Shown piece after piece: positions 54,309-62,536 of a stretch of DNA of 64,000 nucleotides. How positions within the stretch are numbered: position 1 is the stretch's first letter; each line of letters starts with the position of its first letter. The notes below the pieces were generated by a model. The model saw only the letters and a program-made list of their open reading frames with translations. It did no database searches and had not been told where the DNA came from. The DNA comes from S5-A14a sp050908895 (GTDB lineage: Bacteria; Bacillota; Clostridia; Peptostreptococcales; Anaerovoracaceae). The stretch covers positions 1,860,001-1,924,000 of the forward strand of contig CP171222.1 in NCBI GenBank assembly GCA_050908895.1, read 5' to 3'. The translations under genes were made by a program, and so were the position numbers.

Positions 54309-54337
54309 ATAATACCACAATTACCTCAATAATTCAA
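54309..54337 (-). promoter_or_regulatory. Sigma-A promoter of rpoBC
   Basis: Minus-strand TTGAAT, 17 bases, TATTAT with a TGG extension, about 45 bases before the rpoB start. An alternative TATAAT register lies three bases downstream. Confidence 0.6.
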
Positions 54338-54431
54338 GCAAAATTATTTTTATTTGTAATATTCATCATGCGAACTTATAATAACCTGCATTTTTATACA
54401 AACCATCTTTTTTAATGTTAATTTATATAAG

Positions 54432-54476
54432 AAAATGCGCTAAAGATATATGGATTAATTTTCTTCAGCGCATTAA
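54432..54476 (-). terminator. Attenuator between rplL and rpoB
   Basis: Minus-strand TAATGCGCT-G-AAGA pairs with TCTT-T-AGCGCATT and is followed by TTCTT. It lies 40 bases after rplL. Partial termination here is known in other bacteria to adjust polymerase against ribosomal protein output. Confidence 0.75.
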
Positions 54477-54515
54477 ATTCAATTTAAAGTTAGTTATACA
54501 AATGGTAAAGCTAAA

Positions 54516-54881
54516 TTACTTAAGCTCAACAGTTGCTCCAACTTCTTCAAGCTGTGCTTTGATTGCTTCAGCTTCAGCTTTTTCAGCACCTTCCTTAACT
54601 GGGGATGGAGCGTTATCAACAAGCTCTTTTGCTTCTTTAAGACCAAGACCTGTGATTTCTCTTACAGCCTTGATTACTTTAATTTTTTCATTACCTGCAG
54701 CAGCAAGTACAACATTGAATTCTGTCTGTTCAGCAGCACCACCTGCAGCATCACCACCTGCAGCTACAGCAACTGGAGCAGCAGCAGATACGCCAAATTC
54801 TTCTTCACATGCTTTTACTAGTTCATTTAATTCTAGTACGGACATCTCTTTTATTGCTTCTATGATTTGTTCCTTAGTCAT
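54516..54881 (-). CDS. rplL: Ribosomal protein bL12 (L7/L12)
   Basis: 121 residues: an N-terminal dimerisation helix, an Ala/Gly-rich hinge (about 33-52) and a C-terminal domain with KIKVIKAVREITGLGLKEAKELV that binds translation factors. Follows rplJ by 76 bases. Confidence 0.98.
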   Translation of the reverse strand: MTKEQIIEAIKEMSVLELNELVKACEEEFGVSAAAPVAVAAGGDAAGGAAEQTEFNVVLAAAGNEKIKVIKAVREITGLGLKEAKELVDNAPSPVKEGAEKAEAEAIKAQLEEVGATVELK

Positions 54882-54957
54882 TTTTATTCTCCTATCAAAT
54901 TTATCGATTTTTTATTTAAATAGTTTGTTTTAAATATTCTTTATTTAACAGTTAAAA

Positions 54958-55452
54958 CTATTCTGCCTTTGCATCTGCAATAGCCTGGAATGTTCTAACA
55001 GCCTTGCTAACTGGGGATTGAATGCTTCCCATAAATTTAGCAATAAGAGTATCTCTTGAAGGGATATTTGCAATAGCTTTAATTCCATCTTGGTCGTAGA
55101 AAGTACCCTCTACAACACCTGCTTTAAACTCCATCTTCTGGAAGTCTTTGATTAGTGCTGCAATTTCTCTTGCAGGAGCTGTTGCATCCTCTTTGCTGAT
55201 AGCAATAGCTGTAGGGCCCGCTAAGTGATCTGATAGACCACTAAACTCGGTACCGTCAACAGCTCTTTTGATTAGAGTATTCTTGTAAACTGTGTAGTCT
55301 ATATTTGCTTCTCTAAGTTTTTTTCTCATTGCGTCAGCCTGTTCAACTGTAATTCCCATGTAGTCGATAATTACTGCAGACTGTGCTCCGTCTAATTTAC
55401 CTTTAATTTCATCTATGATAGCTTGTTTCGCTGCCTTAGCTTCTACTGACAT
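54958..55452 (-). CDS. rplJ: Ribosomal protein uL10
   Basis: 164 residues with IIDYMGITVEQADAMRKKLRE and YKNTLIKRA near the N-terminus; the C-terminal helix binds bL12 dimers. It is preceded by the L10 leader RNA, through which uL10-bL12 limits its own synthesis. Confidence 0.97.
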   Translation of the reverse strand: MSVEAKAAKQAIIDEIKGKLDGAQSAVIIDYMGITVEQADAMRKKLREANIDYTVYKNTLIKRAVDGTEFSGLSDHLAGPTAIAISKEDATAPAREIAALIKDFQKMEFKAGVVEGTFYDQDGIKAIANIPSRDTLIAKFMGSIQSPVSKAVRTFQAIADAKAE

Positions 55453-55494
55453 CTGTTCTCCTTTCCAGAGGCACCGCCTCTATAATAGGTACTA

Positions 55495-55615
55495 ATAAAT
55501 AAAACCTTGCGAAGTAGCAAGGTCAATATCTATATATTGTACCTCGGCGGGAAATTAAGTCTGTGACACCCGCTGTCTTCGGTTAGAAATTTCTTATTCA
55601 GTTTGCTTCCTTAGG
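55495..55615 (-). ncRNA. L10 leader (autoregulatory) with terminator
   Basis: The minus strand carries the L10-leader core CTAACCGAAGACAGCGGGTG (about 55567-55586), then CTTAATTTCCCGCCGAGGT, which together form the kink-turn structure bound by uL10. A terminator hairpin ACCTTGC/GCAAGGT (55504-55523) follows, with TTTTATTTATT, 40 bases before rplJ. High uL10 is expected to favour termination. Confidence 0.9.
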
Positions 55616-55624
55616 AAGTATATA

Positions 55625-56320
55625 CTAGCCTAGGATAGCCGGATTTACCTTTACTCCAGGTCCCATTGTAGCAGTTACTACTACACTCTTCATGTATTGA
55701 CCTTTAGCTGCTGCAGGCTTAGCCTTAACTACAGCCTCGATTAATGCTTTGAAGTTATCTTCTAACTTCTCTTTACCAAATGAAGCTTTTCCAATCGGAG
55801 TATGGATAATGTTCTGTTTATCAAGTCTGTACTCAACTTTACCGGCTTTAATTTCCTGTAAAGCCTTTTCTAAGTCCATTGTTACAGTTCCTGACTTAGG
55901 GTTTGGCATAAGTCCTTTAGGACCAAGCACTTTACCAAGCCTTCCTACAACCCCCATCATATCTGGAGTCGCTACGATTACGTCAAAGTCAAACCAGTTC
56001 TGTTTCTGGATTTTCTCTGCCATATCTTCAGCACCTACAAAATCTGCTCCAGCTTTTTCAGCCTCTTCAGCTTTTGCTCCCTTAGCGAAAACTAATACCT
56101 TTTTAGTTTTACCTGTGCCGTGTGGTAGAACGATAGCACCTCTAACCTGCTGGTCAGCGTGTCTTCCATCTACACCTAGTTTAATATGAACTTCGACAGT
56201 TTCGTCGAATTTCGCCGTTGCCGTCTCAGTGATTAGAGACATTGCTTCGCTTACATCATGTAGCTTGCTCTTGTCAAACTTTTCAGATGCAGCCTTAAAT
56301 CTTTTGCCCATCTTTGGCAT
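55625..56320 (-). CDS. rplA: Ribosomal protein uL1
   Basis: 231 residues with the family's VDGRHADQQVRGAIVLPHGTGK and MPNPKSGTVT segments. It forms the L1 stalk and in other bacteria represses rplK-rplA translation. Follows rplK by 70 bases. Confidence 0.98.
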   Translation of the reverse strand: MPKMGKRFKAASEKFDKSKLHDVSEAMSLITETATAKFDETVEVHIKLGVDGRHADQQVRGAIVLPHGTGKTKKVLVFAKGAKAEEAEKAGADFVGAEDMAEKIQKQNWFDFDVIVATPDMMGVVGRLGKVLGPKGLMPNPKSGTVTMDLEKALQEIKAGKVEYRLDKQNIIHTPIGKASFGKEKLEDNFKALIEAVVKAKPAAAKGQYMKSVVVTATMGPGVKVNPAILG

Positions 56321-56390
56321 ACTTTACCTCCTTGTGGTATTATCGACCTTCAGCAAAATAGCATTTTGCTTACCAATCTCCCATCTTGAA

Positions 56391-56816
56391 TTAATCTTCT
56401 ACTACAATTCCCATGCTTTTTGCAGTACCTTTTACCATTTCAACCGCTGCATTTAAATCTGCTGCATTTAGGTCAGGCATTTTAGTCTGAGCGATTTCCT
56501 CAGCCTGTGCTCTAGTAATTGTAGCAACCTTTTTCTTATTTGGTTCGCCTGAACCAGAGTTAAGTCCGGCTGCTTTCTTTAGAAGAACCGCTGCTGGTGG
56601 CGTCTTAGTGATGAATGAAAATGATCTGTCTGAATATACAGTGATAACTACTGGAATAACCATTCCTGGTTGATCTGCAGTTTTAGCGTTAAACTGTTTA
56701 CAGAAGTCCATAATATTCACACCCTTTTGACCTAGTGCTGGTCCTACTGGAGGTGCTGGTGTAGCTGCTCCTGCTGGGATTTGAAGTTTAATGTAACCAT
56801 CAATCTTCTTAGCCAT
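56391..56816 (-). CDS. rplK: Ribosomal protein uL11
   Basis: 141 residues from the ATG at 56814-56816, eight bases after AAAGGAG; a frame extension upstream has no ribosome site. The proline-rich PAGAATPAPPVGPALGQ hinge that thiostrepton targets is wild-type. It binds the GTPase-associated region of 23S rRNA. Confidence 0.97.
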   Translation of the reverse strand: MAKKIDGYIKLQIPAGAATPAPPVGPALGQKGVNIMDFCKQFNAKTADQPGMVIPVVITVYSDRSFSFITKTPPAAVLLKKAAGLNSGSGEPNKKKVATITRAQAEEIAQTKMPDLNAADLNAAVEMVKGTAKSMGIVVED

Positions 56817-56854
56817 GCTAATCTCCTTTCTCAATAGATAAAATTACACCGGGT

Positions 56855-57430
56855 TTATAAAACCTTATCCACCTGTCTAAATTCAACTTCGACAGGTGTT
56901 TCTCTACCAAACATGGAAACTCGAACTTTAAGAATTTGCTTCTCTTTCTTAATTTCCTCAACAATTGCCAGAAATCCTTCGAAAGGTCCATTTATAATTC
57001 TCACCGTATCGCCAATTTCCACATCTAGGTCGATGTATACTTTTTCTACTCCCATCCTGGTGATTTCTTCATCAGTTAGAGGAATAGGATCTGAACCGTG
57101 GCCAACGAAACCTGTAACACCTTGGGTGTTTCTAACCAGGTACCAACTTTCGTTAGTAACTACCATCTTGATAAGTACATAACCGGGGAACATCTTTTTT
57201 GTTCTTGTCTTAGCCTGTCCGTTCTTTATCTCGGTATGGTCTTCTGTTGGAACCTCAATCTTTAGAATAAGGTTTTGCATGCCTCGGTTTTCGACCATCT
57301 TTTCAATATTTGCTTTTACTCTTTTCTCGTGACCGGAATAGGTATGAACAACATACCATCTTGCTTGTCCGTCTCCACGAATTCCCTCGCCTTCTAGTGG
57401 GGATACATTGTTTGTCGTAACTTCAGACAT
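56855..57430 (-). CDS. nusG: Transcription elongation factor NusG
   Basis: 191 residues: a non-conserved N-terminal tail of about 20 residues, the NGN domain (WYVVHTYSGHEKRVKANIE, FPGYVLIKM) and the KOW domain (GDTVRIINGPFEGFLAIVEEI). It couples RNA polymerase to the ribosome or Rho. Between secE and rplK, the usual bacterial order. Confidence 0.97.
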   Translation of the reverse strand: MSEVTTNNVSPLEGEGIRGDGQARWYVVHTYSGHEKRVKANIEKMVENRGMQNLILKIEVPTEDHTEIKNGQAKTRTKKMFPGYVLIKMVVTNESWYLVRNTQGVTGFVGHGSDPIPLTDEEITRMGVEKVYIDLDVEIGDTVRIINGPFEGFLAIVEEIKKEKQILKVRVSMFGRETPVEVEFRQVDKVL

Positions 57431-57510
57431 AATTCAACCTTCTATTACAATATTGCATAAATTTTACTGTTGGAATCTCAGTTGCTCTACTGAAATTTTT
57501 TTCGTCTAAC

Positions 57511-57771
57511 TTAAGAACCGATAACTGCTCTTAGTGCTGCTAAAACGCCTGAGTCAATTGCCCAGAACGCTAAAGCAAAAAAAGCACACGCAGATATAAC
57601 AACTCCGGTAAAAGTCGTTAATTCCTTTCTCGTCGGCCAAACAACCTTAGAAAGTTCTTGTCTTACCCCTTTGAAATACTCGCCTGCAGATGTGTTCTTC
57701 TTTGAGGCAGCCTGAGCACGAGCGGTTGCATTTTTCTTAAGTTTTTCTCTGTTAGTATTAGCAGTTGCCAT
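57511..57771 (-). CDS. secE: Preprotein translocase subunit SecE
   Basis: 86 residues from the ATG at 57769-57771, after AAAGGAGTG; the frame is open further upstream but that part overlaps rpmG. The signature EYFKGVRQELSKVVWPTRKEL (about 39-58) is followed by one membrane helix (about 60-82). It is an essential part of the SecYEG channel. Confidence 0.95.
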   Translation of the reverse strand: MATANTNREKLKKNATARAQAASKKNTSAGEYFKGVRQELSKVVWPTRKELTTFTGVVISACAFFALAFWAIDSGVLAALRAVIGS

Positions 57772-57796
57772 AATGACACTCCTTTTTTCCCTTAAA

Positions 57797-57946
57797 TTAC
57801 TTAGTTTCCTTATGAAGAGTAGTCTTCTTACAGAATTTGCAATATTTCTGCATTTCAATCCTTTCAGGATTGTTTTTCTTATTCTTCATAGTGTTGTAGT
57901 TTCTCTGCTTACATTCTGTACATGCAAGTGTAACTTTCACTCTCAT
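57797..57946 (-). CDS. rpmG: Ribosomal protein bL33
   Basis: 49 residues starting at the ATG at 57944-57946 after GGGAGG. It begins MRVKVTLACTECKQRNY and ends KYCKFCKKTTLHKETK, with the two CxxC pairs of the zinc-binding form of bL33. First gene of the rpmG-secE-nusG-rplK-rplA unit, 25 bases before secE. Confidence 0.96.
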   Translation of the reverse strand: MRVKVTLACTECKQRNYNTMKNKKNNPERIEMQKYCKFCKKTTLHKETK

Positions 57947-58030
57947 CGCTACCTCCCATTTAAATCTTATAACTCAAAATTCAGAGTCTTGCGACTCTGT
58001 TCCGAAAAATGACCACAAATATGCTCATAT

Positions 58031-58059
58031 ATTGTACGTCATATAACGGACTATGTCAA
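58031..58059 (-). promoter_or_regulatory. Sigma-A promoter of rpmG-secE-nusG-rplKA
   Basis: Minus-strand TTGACA, 17 bases, TACAAT, about 85 bases before rpmG. A hairpin CAGAGTC/GACTCTG (about 57981-57998) lies in the leader. Confidence 0.85.
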
Positions 58060-58070
58060 CCTTTTTTAAT

Positions 58071-59561
58071 TTATTGTTGAATTTTGGATGATTCAGTAGT
58101 TTTCTTTATGCCCATTACCTCAAGAATTTTTCTTTTTACAGAATTAATGGATTTTTCATCTTGTTCCATTATGTATACATAATCGGAACCCATAGAATAT
58201 ACCATGCCGGTGTTTCCTTCACCTACTAAATTTTGCTTTTGTATATCCCATCCTCCCATATCATTCAGTTCGTTTCTCACAATTGAGCGAATTTCTCTTT
58301 CTGTAAGATTTGTGCTTATATAACCCTCCAGCTGGTGGAGAATGTCTCCATATCTGGTCAAAATAGTAGTGCTGCTTGTAGCTTTTTCTATAACACCAGC
58401 CATAACAGCTTGCTGATTCTGATTTCTATGTATATCTCCCGATTCATAAGAATTTCTTTCTCTGGCAAATCTAAGAGCTTTTCGACCATCCATGTGGTTT
58501 ATACCTTCGACATATTCAAAGGTTTCCCCACTTTCGTCAGGCAAACTCAATGCCTTATCCGAATAAATATCTATGCCACCAACTCCATCTACCAAGCTTT
58601 TTACTGTTCCATAATTAACTTTTACATAATAGTTAATATCTAGACCAAGCAAATCTTCTGCTGCTGCCACAGTTGCATCAATACCATATAAACCCGTATG
58701 AGTCATTTTGTCATTTACATTGCCTAACTTTTTTATTTTTATCCTATAATCTCGTGGAATTGATGTCAGCAAAATTTTCTTATTCTTAGGGTTAACTGTT
58801 ACCAGCATATTTACATCTGACCGGCTGTCGCCATCGATGTTATTGTCATTATCCATTCCGCTGATAAATATATTATAAGGTTCATCTGATACAGATGCTT
58901 TCTTTGAAATATCCTTTATTTTCACCTTAACGGTTATAGATCCCAGTTTCTTTGTCTTAGTGTCAAAATCAGGAGCAATCCCTTCCATCAAAGACTCGTC
59001 TTCACCACTCATCATTATTAAGTTGTACGACTCATTTAATAAATTAGTTCCTAGGTCGGCTATATTATTTTCAAATTTATTAATTCCACCATAGTTGCTT
59101 TTTATTTCTTCTCTAGCTTTTTTACTTTGCTCTGTTCTATCGTTAACCGAATAAACTTCCGAATTTGATAAATCTTTTAAAGAATTATACCTTAAGTCAT
59201 TCTTTCTTGCATAAACACCAAATTTGAAAGTTTTATATCCCGCAGATGTAATTTCTCCAATAAAACCCATTGTTTTCGCCATGTATACAGCACCCAGTCC
59301 ATATCCCCCAATTAAAATTACTGAGCAAAAAAAGGCTATAATCCGTCTTGATTTTTTTATCCTATAAGAATATAGTGCCGGAAAAAATAGTAGCCATACA
59401 AAAGCTACCGCTGCAAAGATAGCTACTAATATTTTAACAGGAAATATATCTAAAAAAATAGCGGCAGATATAAAAGCAGCACTTACAAGTGTAAATATCG
59501 AGCTCCAAAATCTAGTAAACTTTTTAAATATACCAATTTTAGCAAACCTTGGTTCATCCAT
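58071..59561 (-). CDS. LytR-CpsA-Psr (LCP) family protein
   Basis: 496 residues with about three or four N-terminal membrane segments (about 15-120) and an extracytoplasmic LCP domain (about 235-400): SRSDVNMLVTVNPKNKKILL, SIPRDYRI, DKMTHTGLYG, VDGVGGIDIYSDKAL and RKALRFARERNSY. The Arg and Asp residues that hold the polyprenyl pyrophosphate are in these motifs. LCP enzymes attach teichoic acids or polysaccharides to peptidoglycan. It stands between tuf and rpmG, an unusual place, and is isolated by a terminator before it and a promoter after it. Confidence 0.92.
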   Translation of the reverse strand: MDEPRFAKIGIFKKFTRFWSSIFTLVSAAFISAAIFLDIFPVKILVAIFAAVAFVWLLFFPALYSYRIKKSRRIIAFFCSVILIGGYGLGAVYMAKTMGFIGEITSAGYKTFKFGVYARKNDLRYNSLKDLSNSEVYSVNDRTEQSKKAREEIKSNYGGINKFENNIADLGTNLLNESYNLIMMSGEDESLMEGIAPDFDTKTKKLGSITVKVKIKDISKKASVSDEPYNIFISGMDNDNNIDGDSRSDVNMLVTVNPKNKKILLTSIPRDYRIKIKKLGNVNDKMTHTGLYGIDATVAAAEDLLGLDINYYVKVNYGTVKSLVDGVGGIDIYSDKALSLPDESGETFEYVEGINHMDGRKALRFARERNSYESGDIHRNQNQQAVMAGVIEKATSSTTILTRYGDILHQLEGYISTNLTEREIRSIVRNELNDMGGWDIQKQNLVGEGNTGMVYSMGSDYVYIMEQDEKSINSVKRKILEVMGIKKTTESSKIQQ

Positions 59562-59627
59562 TTATTTTCCCCCTAAGAAATCCCCTTACAAACCTCTTAC
59601 TTTATTTAATTTAGGTTAAATCATAAA

Positions 59628-59653
59628 TAAAGGAGCTCAATTGAGCTCCTTTA
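59628..59653 (-). terminator. Terminator after tuf copy 2
   Basis: A 26-bp perfect palindrome, TAAAGGAGCTCAA and its complement with no extra loop bases, followed on the minus strand by TTTATTTATG. It ends the tRNA-Thr-tuf unit. Confidence 0.9.
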
Positions 59654-59714
59654 ATCTGTCCTTTAAAGATCAAGCATATCTCACTGAACAACAAAATCAG
59701 GTCGCTTTATGTCA

Positions 59715-60924
59715 AATTACTCGATAATTTCAGTTACAACTCCGGATCCTACTGTTCTTCCGCCTTCTCTGATAGCGAATCTTAGTCCTTCTTCAATAGC
59801 GATTGGGGTAATCAGCTCAATTTCCATTGTTACGTTATCTCCAGGCATGCACATCTCTGTTCCTTCCGGAAGCTTTAGATCCCCTGTTACGTCTGTTGTT
59901 CTGAAATAGAACTGTGGTCTGTATCCGTTAAAGAATGGTGTATGTCTTCCACCTTCTTCTTTCTTTAGTACGTATACTTCGCCCTTGAATTTTGTATGTG
60001 GGTGAATTGTTCCCGGTGCTGCCAGTACCTGGCCTCTTTCGATTTCATCTCTCTGTACTCCTCTTAGAAGTGCTCCGATGTTATCTCCTGTTTCTGCCTC
60101 GTCTAGTAGCTTTCTAAACATTTCTATTCCTGTTACTACTACTTTTCTCTTCTCATCTGTTAGTCCGATGATTTCTACTTCATCTCCTACCTTTAGAGTT
60201 CCTCTTTCTACTCTGCCTGTTGCTACTGTTCCTCTTCCTGTGATTGAGAATACGTCTTCTACCGGCATTAGGAATGTCTTATCGTTTGCTCTTTCCGGTT
60301 CCGGTATGTATGAGTCGATTTCTTCAAATAGTTCTACTATCTTATCTCCCCATTCGCTTGATGGATCTTCTAATGCTTTTAGTGCTGATCCTCTTACGAT
60401 TGGTGTATCGTCTCCCGGGAATTCATACTCTGATAGTAGTTCTCTTACTTCCATCTCTACTAAATCTAGAAGCTCTTCGTCGTCTACCATGTCACATTTG
60501 TTTAGGAACACTACAATATATGGTACTCCTACCTGTCTTGATAGTAGGATGTGCTCTCTTGTCTGTGGCATTGGTCCGTCTGTTGCTGCTACTACTAGGA
60601 TTGCTCCGTCCATCTGTGCTGCTCCTGTAATCATGTTCTTTACATAGTCAGCGTGACCCGGGCAGTCTACGTGTGCGTAGTGTCTGTTTGGTGTTTCATA
60701 CTCTACGTGGGAAGTTGAAATTGTGATTCCTCTTTCCTTTTCTTCCGGTGCCTTGTCTATCTTATCGAAGTCTACCTTCTCTCCAAGTCCATATCTGTTC
60801 TGTAGAGTTGTTGTGATAGCTGCTGTTAGAGTTGTCTTTCCATGGTCTACGTGACCGATGGTTCCGATGTTAATATGCGGTTTGTTTCTCTCAAACTTTT
60901 GCTTTGCCATTGTCTTTCTCCTTT
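59715..60924 (-). repeat. tuf direct repeat, copy 2
   Basis: The partner of 42135-43344, in the same orientation and 17,580 bases away, with one base different over 1210. Flanking sequence on both sides is unrelated. Confidence 0.97.
59717..60910 (-). CDS. tuf: Elongation factor Tu (copy 2, tRNA-linked)
   Basis: 397 residues, the same protein as copy 1. It follows the tRNA-Thr gene by 42 bases with no terminator between them and has its own terminator 64 bases downstream, so it forms a tRNA-Thr-tuf transcription unit from the promoter at 61070-61098. Enterobacterial tufB has a comparable tRNA-linked position upstream of secE-nusG. Confidence 0.98.
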   Translation of the reverse strand: MAKQKFERNKPHINIGTIGHVDHGKTTLTAAITTTLQNRYGLGEKVDFDKIDKAPEEKERGITISTSHVEYETPNRHYAHVDCPGHADYVKNMITGAAQMDGAILVVAATDGPMPQTREHILLSRQVGVPYIVVFLNKCDMVDDEELLDLVEMEVRELLSEYEFPGDDTPIVRGSALKALEDPSSEWGDKIVELFEEIDSYIPEPERANDKTFLMPVEDVFSITGRGTVATGRVERGTLKVGDEVEIIGLTDEKRKVVVTGIEMFRKLLDEAETGDNIGALLRGVQRDEIERGQVLAAPGTIHPHTKFKGEVYVLKKEEGGRHTPFFNGYRPQFYFRTTDVTGDLKLPEGTEMCMPGDNVTMEIELITPIAIEEGLRFAIREGGRTVGSGVVTEIIE

Positions 60925-60952
60925 TACTAAAAGTGATATTTTATTTTCTATT

Positions 60953-61029
60953 TGGAGCTGTTGAGCAGGCTTGAACTGCCGAACCTCTTCCTTACCAAGG
61001 AAGTGCTCTACCTACTGAGCTACAACAGC
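60953..61029 (-). tRNA. tRNA-Thr (anticodon GGT)
   Basis: Acceptor stem GCTGTTG/CAACAGC, D-arm TAGCTCAGTAGGTAGAGCA, anticodon stem-loop CTTCC-TTGGTAA-GGAAG with anticodon GGT, T-arm GGCAG-TTCAAGC-CTGCT, discriminator T. CCA is encoded (60953-60955). Fully base-paired cloverleaf. Confidence 0.97.
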
Positions 61030-61069
61030 CTATAACATACCTCTCATCGAGTGGTAATTAATCGTTGTT

Positions 61070-61098
61070 ATAGTACTATAAATCCATGATAATGTCAA
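61070..61098 (-). promoter_or_regulatory. Sigma-A promoter of tRNA-Thr-tuf
   Basis: Minus-strand TTGACA, 17 bases, TACTAT, about 35 bases upstream of the tRNA 5' end and just after the rlmB stop. Confidence 0.85.
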
Positions 61099-61105
61099 TA
61101 GACAT

Positions 61106-61981
61106 TTATTGATTATCTCTCTGACGAACTACCTCATAAGCAACTACACAAGCTGCATTTGAAGCGTTTAGAGAATTCACTTTCCCCTTAAGTGGTATTG
61201 ATGTGATGAAATCGCACTTTTCCTTAACCAGACGACTTAATCCTTTACCCTCACTGCCCACAACAATTCCAATAGCTCCCTTCAAATTTTGTTGGTAATA
61301 ATGAGTTTTTCCCATATCAAGTCCGGCAATCCATAGTCCCATGTCCTTAAGCTCATCAATTGCTCTGGCTGTATTGGTAACCCTTGCTACAAGAACATGT
61401 TCAGCTGCGCCTGCTGCCACCTTAACCGCCACAGGCGTGACCCCTGAAGCTCTTCTCTCTGCAATCACGATGCCGTGAGCACCACTACACTCTGCAGTAC
61501 GCATAATTGCCCCTAGATTATGTGGGTCCTCAATACCGTCAAGAATTAACACAAATGGTTCTTCGCATCTCTTTTTCGCCAACTCAATTATATCTCTAAC
61601 TTCAGCATATTCAAAAGTTTGTGCTTTGGCGACTACACCTTGATGATTTTCTCCTCCTGAAATCCTATCAAGAACTTTCCTATCCACAAACTCCACTTTT
61701 ACATTAGAGTCCTTAGCCATAGCGAATATTTTGCTAATTGACCCCGTCCCTCCATCCAGGAGAAGTACTTTGTCCAATTTTTTACCATTTTCAAGAGACT
61801 CCATTACCGAGTTCCTCCCAAAGATTAAGTCTCCAGCAATATAGTTCTCATTGTATCTTCTGTCATTAATTCTTGTTCTTCCAGCATCTTTTGTAAATTT
61901 GCTTCGGTCTTTTCCTCTACTGCGGCTTCTTCCAAATCTATCTTCAAGTTTTTTCTTCGGAGTTATCTTTCTTTCGGTCAT
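61106..61981 (-). CDS. rlmB: 23S rRNA 2'-O-methyltransferase RlmB (TrmH family)
   Basis: 291 residues: a basic low-complexity N-terminus (about 1-48), the L30e-like substrate domain (GDLIFGRNSVMESL) and the SPOUT knot with LDGIEDPHNLGAIMRTAE, VVGSEGKGLSRLV and IPLKGKVNSLNASNA. It methylates Gm2251-type positions in the peptidyl-transferase region. Starts one base after folA, last of the cysS-mrnC-thyA-folA-rlmB run. Confidence 0.95.
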   Translation of the reverse strand: MTERKITPKKKLEDRFGRSRSRGKDRSKFTKDAGRTRINDRRYNENYIAGDLIFGRNSVMESLENGKKLDKVLLLDGGTGSISKIFAMAKDSNVKVEFVDRKVLDRISGGENHQGVVAKAQTFEYAEVRDIIELAKKRCEEPFVLILDGIEDPHNLGAIMRTAECSGAHGIVIAERRASGVTPVAVKVAAGAAEHVLVARVTNTARAIDELKDMGLWIAGLDMGKTHYYQQNLKGAIGIVVGSEGKGLSRLVKEKCDFITSIPLKGKVNSLNASNAACVVAYEVVRQRDNQ

Positions 61982-61982
61982 T

Positions 61983-62477
61983 TTAAGCCTCCCTTCGTCT
62001 GTATATGAAGAACTGGTATTTCGTACCTTCGTATTCTTCTACGGGTCCTTCCCAATCAATTTTTAATTCAGGCATTGCATCAAGGTCAATAAAATACCTG
62101 TCCGCCGGGAGGTCTTTGTATATCTTGGTTATATAGAATGTATCAGTGTATGGAACCATTTGCTTATAGATTTGCTCTCCGCCAATAATGAAGATTTCAT
62201 TTTCAGGAACATTTTTTAGTAAATCTATCATTTCTTCAACCGAATGTACCACTTCGGCTCCATCAACTGCTATACTTTCATTTCTCGTTATTAGTATATT
62301 TCGTCTACCTGGAAGAGGTTTTCCTCCTGGAAGAGATTCAAGGGTTTTCCTACCCATAACAACAGTTTTTCCTGTGGTGATTTTTTTAAAATATTTTAAA
62401 TCACCAGGTAAGTGTATTAAAAGATTATTATCTTTTCCTATGGCCCATTTTTTATCAGCTGCCAAAATTATATTCAT
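61983..62477 (-). CDS. folA: Dihydrofolate reductase
   Basis: 164 residues from the ATG at 62475-62477 (a TTG two codons earlier is less likely). IGKDNNLLIHLPGDLKYFK carries the catalytic-site segment; the usual W is replaced by IH in this loop (ordinary W-x-L-P reads IHLP here). VVMGRKTLESL, GRRNILITR and IIGGEQIYKQM bind NADPH. It regenerates tetrahydrofolate for the adjacent thyA product. Confidence 0.93.
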   Translation of the reverse strand: MNIILAADKKWAIGKDNNLLIHLPGDLKYFKKITTGKTVVMGRKTLESLPGGKPLPGRRNILITRNESIAVDGAEVVHSVEEMIDLLKNVPENEIFIIGGEQIYKQMVPYTDTFYITKIYKDLPADRYFIDLDAMPELKIDWEGPVEEYEGTKYQFFIYRRREA

Positions 62478-62536
62478 TCTCAACCTCTATATCTTATTCC
62501 GCTAATATATGCATGTACGCCCATTGCTTAGGGCAC

